DNA of 49,767 nucleotides from Eutrophocola sp964490145 (GTDB taxonomy: Bacteria; Pseudomonadota; Gammaproteobacteria; Pseudomonadales; Pseudohongiellaceae), in the NCBI GenBank assembly GCA_964490145.1, contig CAZBBS010000011.1:1-49767 (forward strand), read 5' to 3'. The notes under the pieces are model-generated. The model was given only the letters and a program-made list of their open reading frames with translations, was not told the origin of the DNA and did not search any database. Below, one piece after another: positions 26,292-35,231 of the stretch (positions are counted from its first letter, which is position 1; each line of letters begins with the position of its first letter). The position numbers were made by a program, and so were the translations under genes.

Positions 26292-26987
26292 TTACTCCTG
26301 CACTCGCTTGGTGTGGGCCTGACGATGAAGAATACTTGAAAACTCGTCGGTGAATGTGATGTAACTGTGAATGATCGAATCCACCTTGGAGGCATAACGG
26401 TTATAGGCTATGGCCGCAGGAATCGCGGCAAACAGGCCCATCTCGGTTGCCAGCAAGGCCTCACTGATACCCGGAGCAACCACAGCAAGTGATGCCTGGC
26501 TTTGATTGGACAGACTGACGAAGGTGTTCATGATGCCCCAGACGGTCCCGAACAGCCCCAGGTACACTGATACCGATGCCACCGTAGCGAGTATGGGCAG
26601 ATGCCTCTCCAGGACCTTCTCTTCCCGGGCCAGGGCAACCCGCATGGCACGCTGGGCTCCCTCCATGACCGCATCCGAATCTATACCAGGCTGCTGACGC
26701 AGACGGGTGAACTCCTTGAAACCGGAACGAAAGAGGTTCTCCATTCCAATTGGACTGGTATTTTTCTGTTTGCTGGTGCCGTCACGGTAAAGCTGGCTCA
26801 GATCCATGCCTGACCAGAAGCGTTTTTCAAATCCCAGCAGCTCCTTTCCGGCATCAGAAATGATGATCCATTTCTGAACGATGATGACCCACGACATCAC
26901 CGAGATGAGCAGAAGGCTTAACATCACCAGTCGCGCCAGCCAGCTGGCATTGGCGACCAGGGTCCACAAACTTAATGAATCACCCAT
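26292..26987 (-). CDS. tolQ: Tol-Pal system protein TolQ
   Basis: TolQ is the MotA/ExbB-type stator subunit of the Tol motor. The 231-residue protein has three membrane helices (about 15-37, 135-160 and 172-195). The conserved region is GLFGTVWGIMNTFVSLS, followed by GISEALLATEMGLFAAIPAAIAYN. It is the first tol gene. ruvB is the next gene upstream, 76 bases away; the thioesterase gene ybgC, usually directly before tolQ, is missing. Confidence 0.96.
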   Translation of the reverse strand: MGDSLSLWTLVANASWLARLVMLSLLLISVMSWVIIVQKWIIISDAGKELLGFEKRFWSGMDLSQLYRDGTSKQKNTSPIGMENLFRSGFKEFTRLRQQPGIDSDAVMEGAQRAMRVALAREEKVLERHLPILATVASVSVYLGLFGTVWGIMNTFVSLSNQSQASLAVVAPGISEALLATEMGLFAAIPAAIAYNRYASKVDSIIHSYITFTDEFSSILHRQAHTKRVQE

Positions 26988-27063
26988 TTATATAACCTCT
27001 AAAACAGCCACTACACATACAACGACCTCCCCTTTAAACATGCGGGGCATTGCCAGTTACACT

Positions 27064-28119
27064 CTATTCCAGCGAGTCCTGCTGCCCTGTATTGCCGGCA
27101 AACAGATCATCCAGAGCCTGCGCCGGTTTCAAACCGAAATGGCGGTAGGCAAACTGGGTAATAACCCTTCCTCGCGGCGTACGCTGGATGAAACCCTGCT
27201 GGATCAGGTATGGCTCCAGAATATCCTCAACCGTGCCCCGTTCCTCGCTGATGGCAGCAGCAATGCTGTCTATTCCGACGGGTCCCCCATCAAACTTCTC
27301 GATCATGGTCATCAACAGACGGCGGTCGAGATGATCAAAACCGTTCTTGTCGATACTCAGCATATCCAGGGCGGTACCGGCAATTTCTCCACCGATGGTG
27401 CCGTCACCCTTCACTTCGGAATAATCCCTGACCCTACGTAATAGACGGTTTGCAATCCTGGGAGTTCCTCGGGACCGACGAGCAATTTCCTGCGCACCCT
27501 CATCATCACAGGGAATATTCATGATTGCCGCAGAACGCTTAACGATACTGCTTAACTCCAGCATGGAGTAAAACTCCAGGCGCTGGACTATCCCGAAACG
27601 ATCCCTGAGCGGAGAAGTCAGCAATCCCGCCCGGGTAGTCGCGCCAACCAGCGTGAAGGGCGGCAGCTCCAGTTTCAGGGATCGGGCAGAAGGCCCTTCC
27701 CCGATCATGATATCCAGCTGGTAGTCTTCCATGGCCGGATAAAGGATTTCCTCGATGGCGGGATTCAGACGATGAATTTCATCGATAAACAGTACGTCCC
27801 CCTGCTCCAGGTTAGTCAGCATGGCAGCCAGGTCGCCAGCCTTCTCCAGTACAGGCCCGGATGTGCTTTTCAGGGACACGCCCATTTCATTGGCAATAAT
27901 ATGGGACAGCGTCGTTTTACCCAGGCCGGGGGGGCCGAATACCAGGGTATGATCCAGTGCCTCCCCGCGTTTACGGGCGGCACCAATAAAGATTTCCATC
28001 TGCTCCTTGACCGTTTCCTGGCCAATGTAGTCTGACAGCCGCGCCGGGCGGATCATGTTGTCATGATGCTCTTCCCCGCCAGACTTGCCGGATGAAATTA
28101 TGCTGTCTTCCTCTCTCAT
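27064..28119 (-). CDS. ruvB: Holliday junction branch migration ATPase RuvB
   Basis: RuvB is the hexameric motor that moves Holliday junctions with RuvA. The 351-residue protein has Walker A GPPGLGKTT, Walker B LFIDEIHRL, sensor 1 GATTRAG, the sensor 2/arginine region and a C-terminal winged helix (about 270-340) with IQRTPRGRVIT. An N-terminal stretch of about 25 residues rich in Ser, Gly and acidic residues precedes the usual start of similarity (RPARLSDYIGQ). Confidence 0.97.
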   Translation of the reverse strand: MREEDSIISSGKSGGEEHHDNMIRPARLSDYIGQETVKEQMEIFIGAARKRGEALDHTLVFGPPGLGKTTLSHIIANEMGVSLKSTSGPVLEKAGDLAAMLTNLEQGDVLFIDEIHRLNPAIEEILYPAMEDYQLDIMIGEGPSARSLKLELPPFTLVGATTRAGLLTSPLRDRFGIVQRLEFYSMLELSSIVKRSAAIMNIPCDDEGAQEIARRSRGTPRIANRLLRRVRDYSEVKGDGTIGGEIAGTALDMLSIDKNGFDHLDRRLLMTMIEKFDGGPVGIDSIAAAISEERGTVEDILEPYLIQQGFIQRTPRGRVITQFAYRHFGLKPAQALDDLFAGNTGQQDSLE

Positions 28120-28149
28120 AGTTGACCGGTGAACTTGCCTTGTTTTTAT

Positions 28150-28770
28150 TTACATCATGTTTTTCAGAGCTGTTCTGATCAGATTTTCACTATCAGCCAC
28201 CAGCCCGGATTCTTCAAGTATTTTTGTTGCTGAAGCGACCGCTTTGGCGGCCTCCTGTGGCTTGTAGCCCAGCGATATCAGTGCTGTTTCGGCTTCCTCA
28301 AAACTGCTGCCTTCAGCGCTGCCGGTTAACGGCACGCCGGATGTGGCTGTAGAGGAATATCCCTGCCAGTCTTTCAGCTTGTCCTTGACTTCAATGATCA
28401 GACGTTCAGCGGTTTTCTTGCCCACCCCGGGTAATTTAACCAGCGCATTCACGTCGTCACGTTGCACACAACTGACAAAATCCCCCACATCCATGCCTGA
28501 CAGAAGCGCCAGTGCCAGCTTGGGACCAACGCCATTTACCTTGATCAATATCCTGAATAGTGCACGCATGCTCTCGTCCAGAAACCCGAACAACAGCTGG
28601 GCATCTTCCCGAACGATAAAATGGGTGTGCAACATCACCGCTCCACCCGGTTCAGGCAATTCGAAATAGGTGCGCAACGGGACTTCCACCTCGTAAGCCA
28701 CGCCCTGGACATCCACCAGGGCATGCTGATTGTCCTTGGCAAGCAATACCCCGGTAATTCTGCCTATCAT
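28150..28770 (-). CDS. ruvA: Holliday junction DNA helicase RuvA
   Basis: RuvA binds four-way junctions and loads RuvB. The 206-residue protein begins MIGRITGVLLAK. It has the OB fold (about 1-65), tandem helix-hairpin-helix motifs (KVNGVGPKLALALLSG and KLPGVGKKTAERLIIE) and the C-terminal RuvB-binding domain (about 155-206), reached through a flexible linker. It lies between ruvC and ruvB on one transcript. Confidence 0.97.
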   Translation of the reverse strand: MIGRITGVLLAKDNQHALVDVQGVAYEVEVPLRTYFELPEPGGAVMLHTHFIVREDAQLLFGFLDESMRALFRILIKVNGVGPKLALALLSGMDVGDFVSCVQRDDVNALVKLPGVGKKTAERLIIEVKDKLKDWQGYSSTATSGVPLTGSAEGSSFEEAETALISLGYKPQEAAKAVASATKILEESGLVADSENLIRTALKNMM

Positions 28771-28807
28771 CTGTTACATGCCACCCTGTTAAATAACATA
28801 TTCTTGC

Positions 28808-29335
28808 CTATTTGATTCCCTGCAAGCGCCCTCGCCTGCCGGATTTTACGCCAGCCATACGAATCAGTGAGTGCTGGGTGTTGGCATGACAGATAGCCAC
28901 AGCAAGGGCATCAGCTGCATCCTCTACAGGCACCCTGGATAATCCCAGCAGTGACTTGACCATCTGCTGCACCTGCTTTTTCTCTGCCTGCCCCTTGCCC
29001 ACCACGGCCTGCTTGATCTTTCGCGCTGCATATTCGGCAACCGGGAGTGCCTGTCGGGTACAGGCTACGATGGCCGCCCCGCGGGCCTGACCAAGTTTAA
29101 GGGCCGAGGACGCATTCTTGCCCATGAAGACTTCTTCCACGGCAACCATGTCCGGTTGATGCTCCGCAATGATATCTGAAATGTCCGAAAAGATGGTGTC
29201 GAGGCGCTCAGGAAAACTCAAAGTTCCCATCTTGATGACACCACAGGCGATATAGTCAAGCTGATTGCCCCTGGCTTTGACCAGGCCGTAGCCGCAAATT
29301 CGCGAACCCGGGTCGATCCCTAATATGACGCTCAT
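28808..29335 (-). CDS. ruvC: crossover junction endodeoxyribonuclease RuvC
   Basis: RuvC is the resolvase that cuts Holliday junctions. The 175-residue protein has the RNase H-like fold with the acidic catalytic residues visible: Asp7 (GIDPGS), Glu in VAVEEVFMGKN (about 67), and the pair in VEDAADALAVAICH (about 139 and 142). It precedes ruvA by 37 bases. Confidence 0.96.
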   Translation of the reverse strand: MSVILGIDPGSRICGYGLVKARGNQLDYIACGVIKMGTLSFPERLDTIFSDISDIIAEHQPDMVAVEEVFMGKNASSALKLGQARGAAIVACTRQALPVAEYAARKIKQAVVGKGQAEKKQVQQMVKSLLGLSRVPVEDAADALAVAICHANTQHSLIRMAGVKSGRRGRLQGIK

Positions 29336-29423
29336 CTCAACCCCTTACCAGAAACCACTACCAGAACCCCTGACTTGGCCCCGCCAGGCCCACCTGAGGA
29401 TGCATTATTATAAGGAACCTGTG

Positions 29424-30179
29424 TCAGGATGCCTCATTGAGTCGTGCCATAACCTGTTCCGAAATGCCGGCATTGGAGTACACATTCTGAACATCATCGA
29501 GGTCTTCCAGCTGCTCAACGAGACGTAGCACTTTTTCCGCCCCTTCAAAATCAACATCAACCTCATTATCCGCCAGCATGGTGATTTCTGCGTTACTGGC
29601 CTCCAGGCCGGCAGCATCCAGGGCATCCTTGACGGTTCCGAAGTGTTCAAAGGACGTATGGATATCAATACTGCCGTCGTCATGACTCACGATATCATCC
29701 GCTCCGGCTTCCAGGGCAGATTCAATCAAGGCATCTTCATCGACTTCCTTGCCGTAGGAGATAACCCCGATCCGATTAAACATATAGGCTACCGACCCCG
29801 ACGTTCCCAGGTTACCCCCGGATTTGGAAAAACAATGCCGAACATCAGCGACAGTCCGGTTTTTATTGTCCGTCAGGGTCTCTACAAGGACTGCAACCCC
29901 GTTAGGGCCATAACCCTCGTAAATCAGTTCCTCAAGATTATCGTTGTCAGCACTGCCGGCACCACGTTCGATAGCTCGCTCAATCGTGTCCCTGGTCATG
30001 TTGGCGCTTAGCGCCTTGTCCACGACACCCCTGAGCTTCGGGTTATCGGCGATATTGCCTCCAGCCTGTTTGGCTGCAACAGTCAGTTCACGGATGATTT
30101 TCGTAAATATCTTGCCCCGTTTGGCGTCCTGTCCCGCCTTGCGGTGCTTGATATTTGCCCATTTACTGTGGCCAGCCAT
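29424..30179 (-). CDS. yebC: YebC/PmpR family protein (TACO1-like)
   Basis: A 251-residue member of the YebC/PmpR family, long annotated as transcription regulators. Related proteins have more recently been linked to relieving ribosome pausing. The N-terminus MAGHSKWANIKHRKAGQDAKRG is the family signature, followed by three alpha/beta domains and GYGPNGVAVLVETLTDNKNRT. It lies between aspS and ruvC, its usual place in gammaproteobacteria. Which molecular role applies here cannot be read from sequence. Confidence 0.93.
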   Translation of the reverse strand: MAGHSKWANIKHRKAGQDAKRGKIFTKIIRELTVAAKQAGGNIADNPKLRGVVDKALSANMTRDTIERAIERGAGSADNDNLEELIYEGYGPNGVAVLVETLTDNKNRTVADVRHCFSKSGGNLGTSGSVAYMFNRIGVISYGKEVDEDALIESALEAGADDIVSHDDGSIDIHTSFEHFGTVKDALDAAGLEASNAEITMLADNEVDVDFEGAEKVLRLVEQLEDLDDVQNVYSNAGISEQVMARLNEAS

Positions 30180-30200
30180 GACTTGCCTTTTGCACCGGTC

Positions 30201-31985
30201 TTACTGAGTGCTTTCAGGCTTGGGGACCTCACGCAGGCGAATATTCAGCTCACGCAATTGCTGGTTGTTCACTTCACCTGGCGCATTGGTCAACAGACAG
30301 GCTGCAGACTGTGTCTTGGGGAAGGCAATCACATCACGAATGGAGTGGGTGCCGGTCATCATCATGACCAGGCGGTCCAGACCAAAGGCAATACCGCCAT
30401 GAGGCGGCGCACCATAACGCAGGCCGTTAAGCAGGAAGCCAAACTTTTCCTCTGCTTCTTCCTCACCTATGCCCAACACGCGAAAGACAGACTGCTGCAT
30501 TTCTGGACGGTTTATACGAATGGAACCTCCACCCAGCTCTGTGCCATTCAATACCATGTCATAGGCTCGGGACAGCGCCTGCCCAGGATTGGCTTCCAGT
30601 TCCTCAGGGGAACAGGACGGCGAGGTAAACGGATGATGGACCGAGGTGTAGCTGCCGTCCTTCTCATCGAATTCAAACATCGGGAAATCCACCACCCATA
30701 GTGGCGCCCATTCGCTTTGCAACATATTGAGGTCTTCGCCAACACGACAACGCAGTGCGCCCATGGCCTCATTCACGATTTTGGCCTTGTCTGCACCAAA
30801 GAACAGGATGTCACCTGTTTTTGCCTGGCAGCGCTCAAGCACACTGTTTATCACGTCCACCGGCATGAATTTCAGAATCGGCGACTGCAATCCTTCAACA
30901 CCGGCATTGATGTCATTTACCTTGACCCAGGCCAGACCACGGGCGCCATAGATAGCGACAAAATCCGTATAGTCATCGATTTGCTTGCGGCTTATTTCAC
31001 TGCCGCCATCAACTTTCAGTACAACAACCCGGCTGGCAGGATCGTTGGCCGGGGCGTTGAACACCTTGAACTCCACATCCTTCATCAGATCGGCAATATC
31101 CACCAGCTCCAGCGGGATACGCAGGTCCGGTCGATCAATACCGAAGCGGCGAATAGCCTCTTCATAGGTCATCCGGGGAAATGCCGGCAACTCCACATCC
31201 AGATGCTGTTTGAATACGCCACGGATCATGTTTTCGGAAATCGACATGATCTGGTCTTCATCCAGAAATGAGGTTTCCATGTCGATCTGGGTGAATTCCG
31301 GCTGGCGGTCAGCCCTGAGGTCCTCATCACGAAAACACTTGGCCACCTGGTAGTAGCGGTCCATACCGGCAACCATGAGCAGCTGCTTGAACAGCTGCGG
31401 CGACTGCGGCAAAGCAAAGAAATTGCCTGGATGCGTTCTGCTGGGAACCAGATAGTCCCTGGCACCTTCAGGTGTGGCACGGGTCAGGATAGGTGTTTCA
31501 ATGTCCAGAAATCCGTTGTCATCCAGATAGCGGCGAATGCTACTTGTGATTCGGGATCTCATACGCATGCGATTGAGCATTTCAGGCCGGCGCAGGTCGA
31601 TAAACCGGTTGCGCAGACGAACGTCCTCACTGACTGCAGTGTGTTCATCCAACTGGAAAGGTGGGGTATCGGCGGCATTCAGTATTTCCAGCTCTTTACC
31701 CAGCACCTCGATTTTGCCAGTTGTCATATCGTGATTTTCAGTACCCGCCGGGCGAGCGCGAACCAGACCCTGTACCCTGACGACAAATTCATTGCGAACC
31801 TGCTCGGCCCTGGCAAAGCTTTCTACAGTATCGGGGTCAAAGACCACCTGGGTGATACCGTCCCGATCCCTGAGATCAAGAAAAATGACGCCACCATGGT
31901 CACGGCGGCGGTGTACCCAGCCACACAGGGAAACAGTCTGGTCAATGTGGCTGTCATTCAATTCGCCACAGTAATGAGTGCGCAT
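30201..31985 (-). CDS. aspS: aspartyl-tRNA synthetase
   Basis: AspRS charges tRNA-Asp. The 594-residue protein has the N-terminal OB fold (about 1-110) with GWVHRRRDHGGVIFLDLRDR and the class II core. Motif 2 is FRDEDLRADRQPEFTQ and motif 3 is GIAFGLDRLVMMMTGTHSIRD. The bacterial GAD insertion lies at about 290-425. The ATG at 31985 (MRTHYCGELNDSH) fits the family; the open frame adds only two codons from a TTG upstream. It heads the aspS-yebC-ruvCAB series, with the FmdB-like gene 128 bases upstream. Confidence 0.97.
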   Translation of the reverse strand: MRTHYCGELNDSHIDQTVSLCGWVHRRRDHGGVIFLDLRDRDGITQVVFDPDTVESFARAEQVRNEFVVRVQGLVRARPAGTENHDMTTGKIEVLGKELEILNAADTPPFQLDEHTAVSEDVRLRNRFIDLRRPEMLNRMRMRSRITSSIRRYLDDNGFLDIETPILTRATPEGARDYLVPSRTHPGNFFALPQSPQLFKQLLMVAGMDRYYQVAKCFRDEDLRADRQPEFTQIDMETSFLDEDQIMSISENMIRGVFKQHLDVELPAFPRMTYEEAIRRFGIDRPDLRIPLELVDIADLMKDVEFKVFNAPANDPASRVVVLKVDGGSEISRKQIDDYTDFVAIYGARGLAWVKVNDINAGVEGLQSPILKFMPVDVINSVLERCQAKTGDILFFGADKAKIVNEAMGALRCRVGEDLNMLQSEWAPLWVVDFPMFEFDEKDGSYTSVHHPFTSPSCSPEELEANPGQALSRAYDMVLNGTELGGGSIRINRPEMQQSVFRVLGIGEEEAEEKFGFLLNGLRYGAPPHGGIAFGLDRLVMMMTGTHSIRDVIAFPKTQSAACLLTNAPGEVNNQQLRELNIRLREVPKPESTQ

Positions 31986-32112
31986 ATACAATTCCTGTTA
32001 CTTTTAATTACATTCTTCGTTATTGAAAATTTAAATGGTGATCCGGCGGTAAGCGATAAGCTGTAACTGTAACTCTAAAGAGCGCCATCAACCTTCGGAC
32101 TTGTACTGTTTG

Positions 32113-32457
32113 TTATTCCTTGCTGCTTGCAGCCTTATTTCCTGACTTGCCACTATCACTGCTTCCACTGCTTTCACTGCTTCCGGACGCACCTGTCCCG
32201 CCAGAGCTCCCGCCACTGCTGCTTTTATCTGAGCTTCCGGTCCCATCATTCTTGGAGCCTGCAGTCGACTTTTTCTTGTCCTTGAAATCCGTTTCATACC
32301 AGCCGGAACCCTTGAGCCTGAATGAGCTCGCAGAAACCAGTTTTTTCAGTGCTGACTTGCCGCAGACCGGACAGTCAGTTAATGGCGGGTCACTGAATTT
32401 CTGGATCTTTTCCAGCTCTTCGCCACAGGACTCACAACGATATTCATAAATAGGCAT
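32113..32457 (-). CDS. FmdB-type zinc ribbon protein with Ser/Gly-rich tail
   Basis: A 114-residue protein of unknown function. The N-terminal zinc ribbon MPIYEYRCESCGEELEK has Cys8 and Cys11 paired with Cys29 and Cys32 (DCPVCG), the FmdB family pattern. Residues about 52-60 keep the usual SGWYETDF ending of the domain. The last 50 residues are low complexity, mainly Ser, Gly, Lys and Asp. The ATG at 32457 is chosen because the family begins MPIYEY; the frame is open to 32493. Its place just before aspS is common in gammaproteobacteria. Confidence 0.88.
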   Translation of the reverse strand: MPIYEYRCESCGEELEKIQKFSDPPLTDCPVCGKSALKKLVSASSFRLKGSGWYETDFKDKKKSTAGSKNDGTGSSDKSSSGGSSGGTGASGSSESSGSSDSGKSGNKAASSKE

Positions 32458-32493
32458 ATTTATCACCCGGATAGTGAAATTATCGAGCCACAA

Positions 32494-32950
32494 AAAACCG
32501 CGTATTGTAACTCATTTAGAATTTAACTGGCATTATTAATCATGCATCCAGACACCTGGTGCAGGAGCAAGATGGTGGCAGAAAACCCAAATCCAAGCCC
32601 GACACCCCACGTTTCAAAGTGCAATGTGAAAACTTGGCATTTTTAGCCTGAAAACAGGGAAAAGTTTTAAGAAAGCCCTTGCCCGACCTTGCCTATTCCG
32701 CTATAAATAGCACCTCGTTCAGGACGATATTCAAGGGTGCAAAAAAGCACTGGATATCGGTAGAAATCTCCTTGTTCACGACGCAGTATCATTTGCTTAA
32801 TTCCTGTTGGAATACGTGGACGGACGACAGCCGACATGGCTGCTCACAAGGAATATTTTTGCTGGTTATCGGACTGTCATTACAAGAAGTTCCCGGTCAG
32901 GCCGGGGTAACAAAAACCAACATCAAGAGCGATTTCAAGAGAGACCTAGT
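32494..32950. other. 457-bp intergenic region between fmdB-like and HU-like genes
   Basis: No convincing gene is present. The region is the divergent control region for the FmdB-like gene (minus) and the HU-like gene (plus). A usable sigma70 promoter for the plus strand lies at 32679-32707, giving a leader of about 240 bases before the HU-like ATG. Short open frames across it have no recognisable similarity. No clear hairpin or conserved RNA was recognised in the long leader. Confidence 0.6.
32679..32707 (+). promoter_or_regulatory. probable sigma70 promoter of HU-like gene
   Basis: -35 TTGCCC (32679-32684), a 17-base spacer and -10 TATAAA (32702-32707), in the right direction for the HU-like gene. 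The predicted transcript has a leader of about 240 bases, unusually long for this kind of gene. Confidence 0.45.
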
Positions 32951-33319
32951 ATGGCCGCTAAAAAACCCGCTGCAAAAAAAGCACCCACTAAAAACACCTC
33001 CGCTATCCAGGAAAAATACACAAAAACCCAGATCCTCAACACGATTGCAGACAACACCGGTCTGAGCCGCAAGCAGGTTTCTTCTGTTCTGGACGAGCTG
33101 ACCGATCTGGTTGAAAGGCACATCAAGAAAAGAGGCGTGGGTGAATTCACTCTGCCTGGCCTGCTGAAAATCAAAGCCGTAAAACGTCCTGCCAGACCTG
33201 CCCGCAAAAACGTTCCAAATCCTTTCCGTCCAGGCGAAACCATGGATATTCCGAAAAAACCTGCTACCACACGGGTTAAGGTTCTTCCCCTGAAGAAACT
33301 GAAAGAATTTGCCCTGTAA
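32951..33319 (+). CDS. HU-family DNA-binding protein with Lys/Ala-rich N-terminus
   Basis: A 122-residue histone-like protein. Residues 1-18 (MAAKKPAAKKAPTKNTSA) form a basic Lys/Ala/Pro tail. Residues about 22-115 match the HU/IHF fold: a helical dimerisation part with ILNTIADNTGLSRKQVSSVL, a strand region GVGEFTLPGLLKIKAVKRPA, and the DNA-binding arm with NPFRPGETMDIPKKP. It is a divergent HU rather than canonical HupA/B or IHF. The frame is open upstream to 32807, but the ATG at 32951 with AAGAGAGA before it gives the natural N-terminus. A terminator follows the gene. Confidence 0.88.
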   Translation: MAAKKPAAKKAPTKNTSAIQEKYTKTQILNTIADNTGLSRKQVSSVLDELTDLVERHIKKRGVGEFTLPGLLKIKAVKRPARPARKNVPNPFRPGETMDIPKKPATTRVKVLPLKKLKEFAL

Positions 33320-33398
33320 GGATTACCTGGCAGAGTAAGAAAGACGTCGCATGTGATTTGAGCTGGCCCTGCCCTTCATTCACATAACACCGATTCGG

Positions 33399-33424
33399 AA
33401 AAGCAGCCTCAGGGCTGCTTTTCT
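33399..33424 (+). terminator. rho-independent terminator after the HU-like gene
   Basis: A 10-base perfect stem AAAAGCAGCC/GGCTGCTTTT with a four-base loop (TCAG), whose 3' arm ends in TTTT followed by CTGTT. It lies 80 bases after the HU-like stop and 77 bases before the proS ATG. Confidence 0.75.
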
Positions 33425-33500
33425 GTTAGTGGAACCTTTACATACCCGTATACACAACCTTGTCAACACAGACACATTATCTCAGAGACAACCAAAAGCC

Positions 33501-35231
33501 ATGCGAACTTCCAAGTACCTTCTAGCAACCACCAAGGAAACCCCTGCAGATGCCGTTGTGGTCAGCCACCAGCTAATGCTCAAGGCAGGCATGATCCGTA
33601 AACTGGCTGCCGGTCTTTATAACTGGCTACCTGTCGGATTGCGGGTATTGCAGAAGGTAACCCGCATCGTGCGGGAGGAAATGAACCGCTCTGGTGCTCT
33701 GGAAGTTTCCATGCCGGTGGTACAGCCCGCCGAACTATGGCATGAATCAGGACGCTGGGATGTCATGGGTGATGAACTGCAGCGTTTCCAGGACAGGCAC
33801 TCCCGGGATTTCTGTCTTGGCCCTACCCACGAGGAAGTCATTACCGATCTGGTACGCAATGAGATCAGCAGCTACAAACAGCTTCCCATGAATATCTACC
33901 AGATCCAGACCAAATTCCGTGATGAACGCCGCCCTCGATTTGGGGTGATGAGGTCCAGGGAATTCATCATGAAAGATGCCTATTCCTTTCATCAGGACCA
34001 TGAATCCCTGGCTCAGACTTACCAGCAGATGTATGACACCTATAGCAGGATCTTTACTCGCCTGGGTTTCAGTTTTCGTGCTGTCGAGGCGGATTCCGGC
34101 AATATTGGCGGCAACAGCTCCCATGAATTCCACGTACTTGCCGACTCCGGTGAAGATGAGATCGTATTCAGCGATCAGGGGGATTACGCCGCCAATCTGG
34201 AGATGGCCTCTGCCAGGGCCCCGGACCAGGATCGCCCTGCCCCTGCTCAGGACCTGACCATGGTTGCCACGCCTGATACCCGGACCATCGAGGAAGTCAG
34301 TGCGTTGCTGGGCGTTGACAAGACTTCTACAGTCAAAACCCTGGTCGTTGTCGGTGACAGTGAGGACGACGCCCAACCGCTGGTCGCCCTGGTGTTGCGT
34401 GGCGACCACCAGCTCAATGAGATCAAGGCTGGCAAAATTGAGGGTGTAGCTTCACCACTGGTTTTTGCCAGTGATGAACAGATCCGGTCTGCCCTGGGTT
34501 GTGAGCCTGGTTCCATCGGCCCTGTGAACAATGCACTCAGGATTATCGTAGACCGGGATGCCGCCGTCCTTGCCGACTTTGTCTGTGGTGCCAACCAGGA
34601 TGGACAGCACTTTACCGGTGCAAACTGGGGCCGGGACGCCCAAATCGACCAGGTGGCCGATCTGCGCAATGTTGTGGAGGGCGATGCAAGCCCTGACGGA
34701 AAAGGCACCTTGTCCATCAAGCGTGGTATCGAAGTGGGCCATATCTTCCAGCTGGGCAGCAAATACAGCGCCGCCATGAATGCTACCGTTCTCGACGAGA
34801 ATGGCAAAAGCACTGTGATGACCATGGGCTGTTATGGCATTGGTGTCAGTCGCATCGTGGCGGCTGCCATTGAACAGTGCCATGACGACAAGGGCATCAT
34901 CTGGCCTGACAACATCGCCCCGTTCCACGTGGTCATCATTCCCCTGAACGCGCACAAATCCGAGAAAGTGACGCAGATCAGTGAAAGCCTGTATGAATCA
35001 CTGCAGGCCGCAGGACTGGATGTTCTTCTGGATGACCGCGACAAGAAAACCAGCCCGGGCGTCAAGTTTGCCGACATGGAGTTGATCGGCATTCCTCACC
35101 GCCTGGTCGTTTCTGACAGGGGACTGGAGAATGAAGTGGTTGAGTACAAGAAACGCGGTACGGAAGATACCCAGGATGTTCCGGTTTCCAAGGTTGTGGA
35201 CTTCCTGAAAGACAGGGTCACTATCGATTAG
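33501..35231 (+). CDS. proS: prolyl-tRNA synthetase, bacterial type
   Basis: ProRS charges tRNA-Pro. The 576-residue protein has class II motifs (VSMPVVQPAELW near motif 1, FRDERRPRFGVMRSREFIMKDAYSFH as motif 2, GIGVSRIVAAAIEQ as motif 3). A YbaK-like editing insertion (about 225-400) hydrolyses mischarged Ala-tRNA-Pro. The C-terminal anticodon domain (about 475-565) contains VLLDDRDKKTSPGVKFADMEL. The start MRTSKYLLATTKETPADA matches the family; the open frame from 33429 does not. Its TAG overlaps the stop codon of the convergent yihY-type gene. Confidence 0.97.
   Translation: MRTSKYLLATTKETPADAVVVSHQLMLKAGMIRKLAAGLYNWLPVGLRVLQKVTRIVREEMNRSGALEVSMPVVQPAELWHESGRWDVMGDELQRFQDRHSRDFCLGPTHEEVITDLVRNEISSYKQLPMNIYQIQTKFRDERRPRFGVMRSREFIMKDAYSFHQDHESLAQTYQQMYDTYSRIFTRLGFSFRAVEADSGNIGGNSSHEFHVLADSGEDEIVFSDQGDYAANLEMASARAPDQDRPAPAQDLTMVATPDTRTIEEVSALLGVDKTSTVKTLVVVGDSEDDAQPLVALVLRGDHQLNEIKAGKIEGVASPLVFASDEQIRSALGCEPGSIGPVNNALRIIVDRDAAVLADFVCGANQDGQHFTGANWGRDAQIDQVADLRNVVEGDASPDGKGTLSIKRGIEVGHIFQLGSKYSAAMNATVLDENGKSTVMTMGCYGIGVSRIVAAAIEQCHDDKGIIWPDNIAPFHVVIIPLNAHKSEKVTQISESLYESLQAAGLDVLLDDRDKKTSPGVKFADMELIGIPHRLVVSDRGLENEVVEYKKRGTEDTQDVPVSKVVDFLKDRVTID

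Noticed and set aside
32679..33065. 128-codon plus-strand frame upstream of and overlapping the HU-like gene
   Set aside because: It overlaps the HU-like start in another frame, has no similarity or good ribosome binding site, and begins at the proposed promoter.
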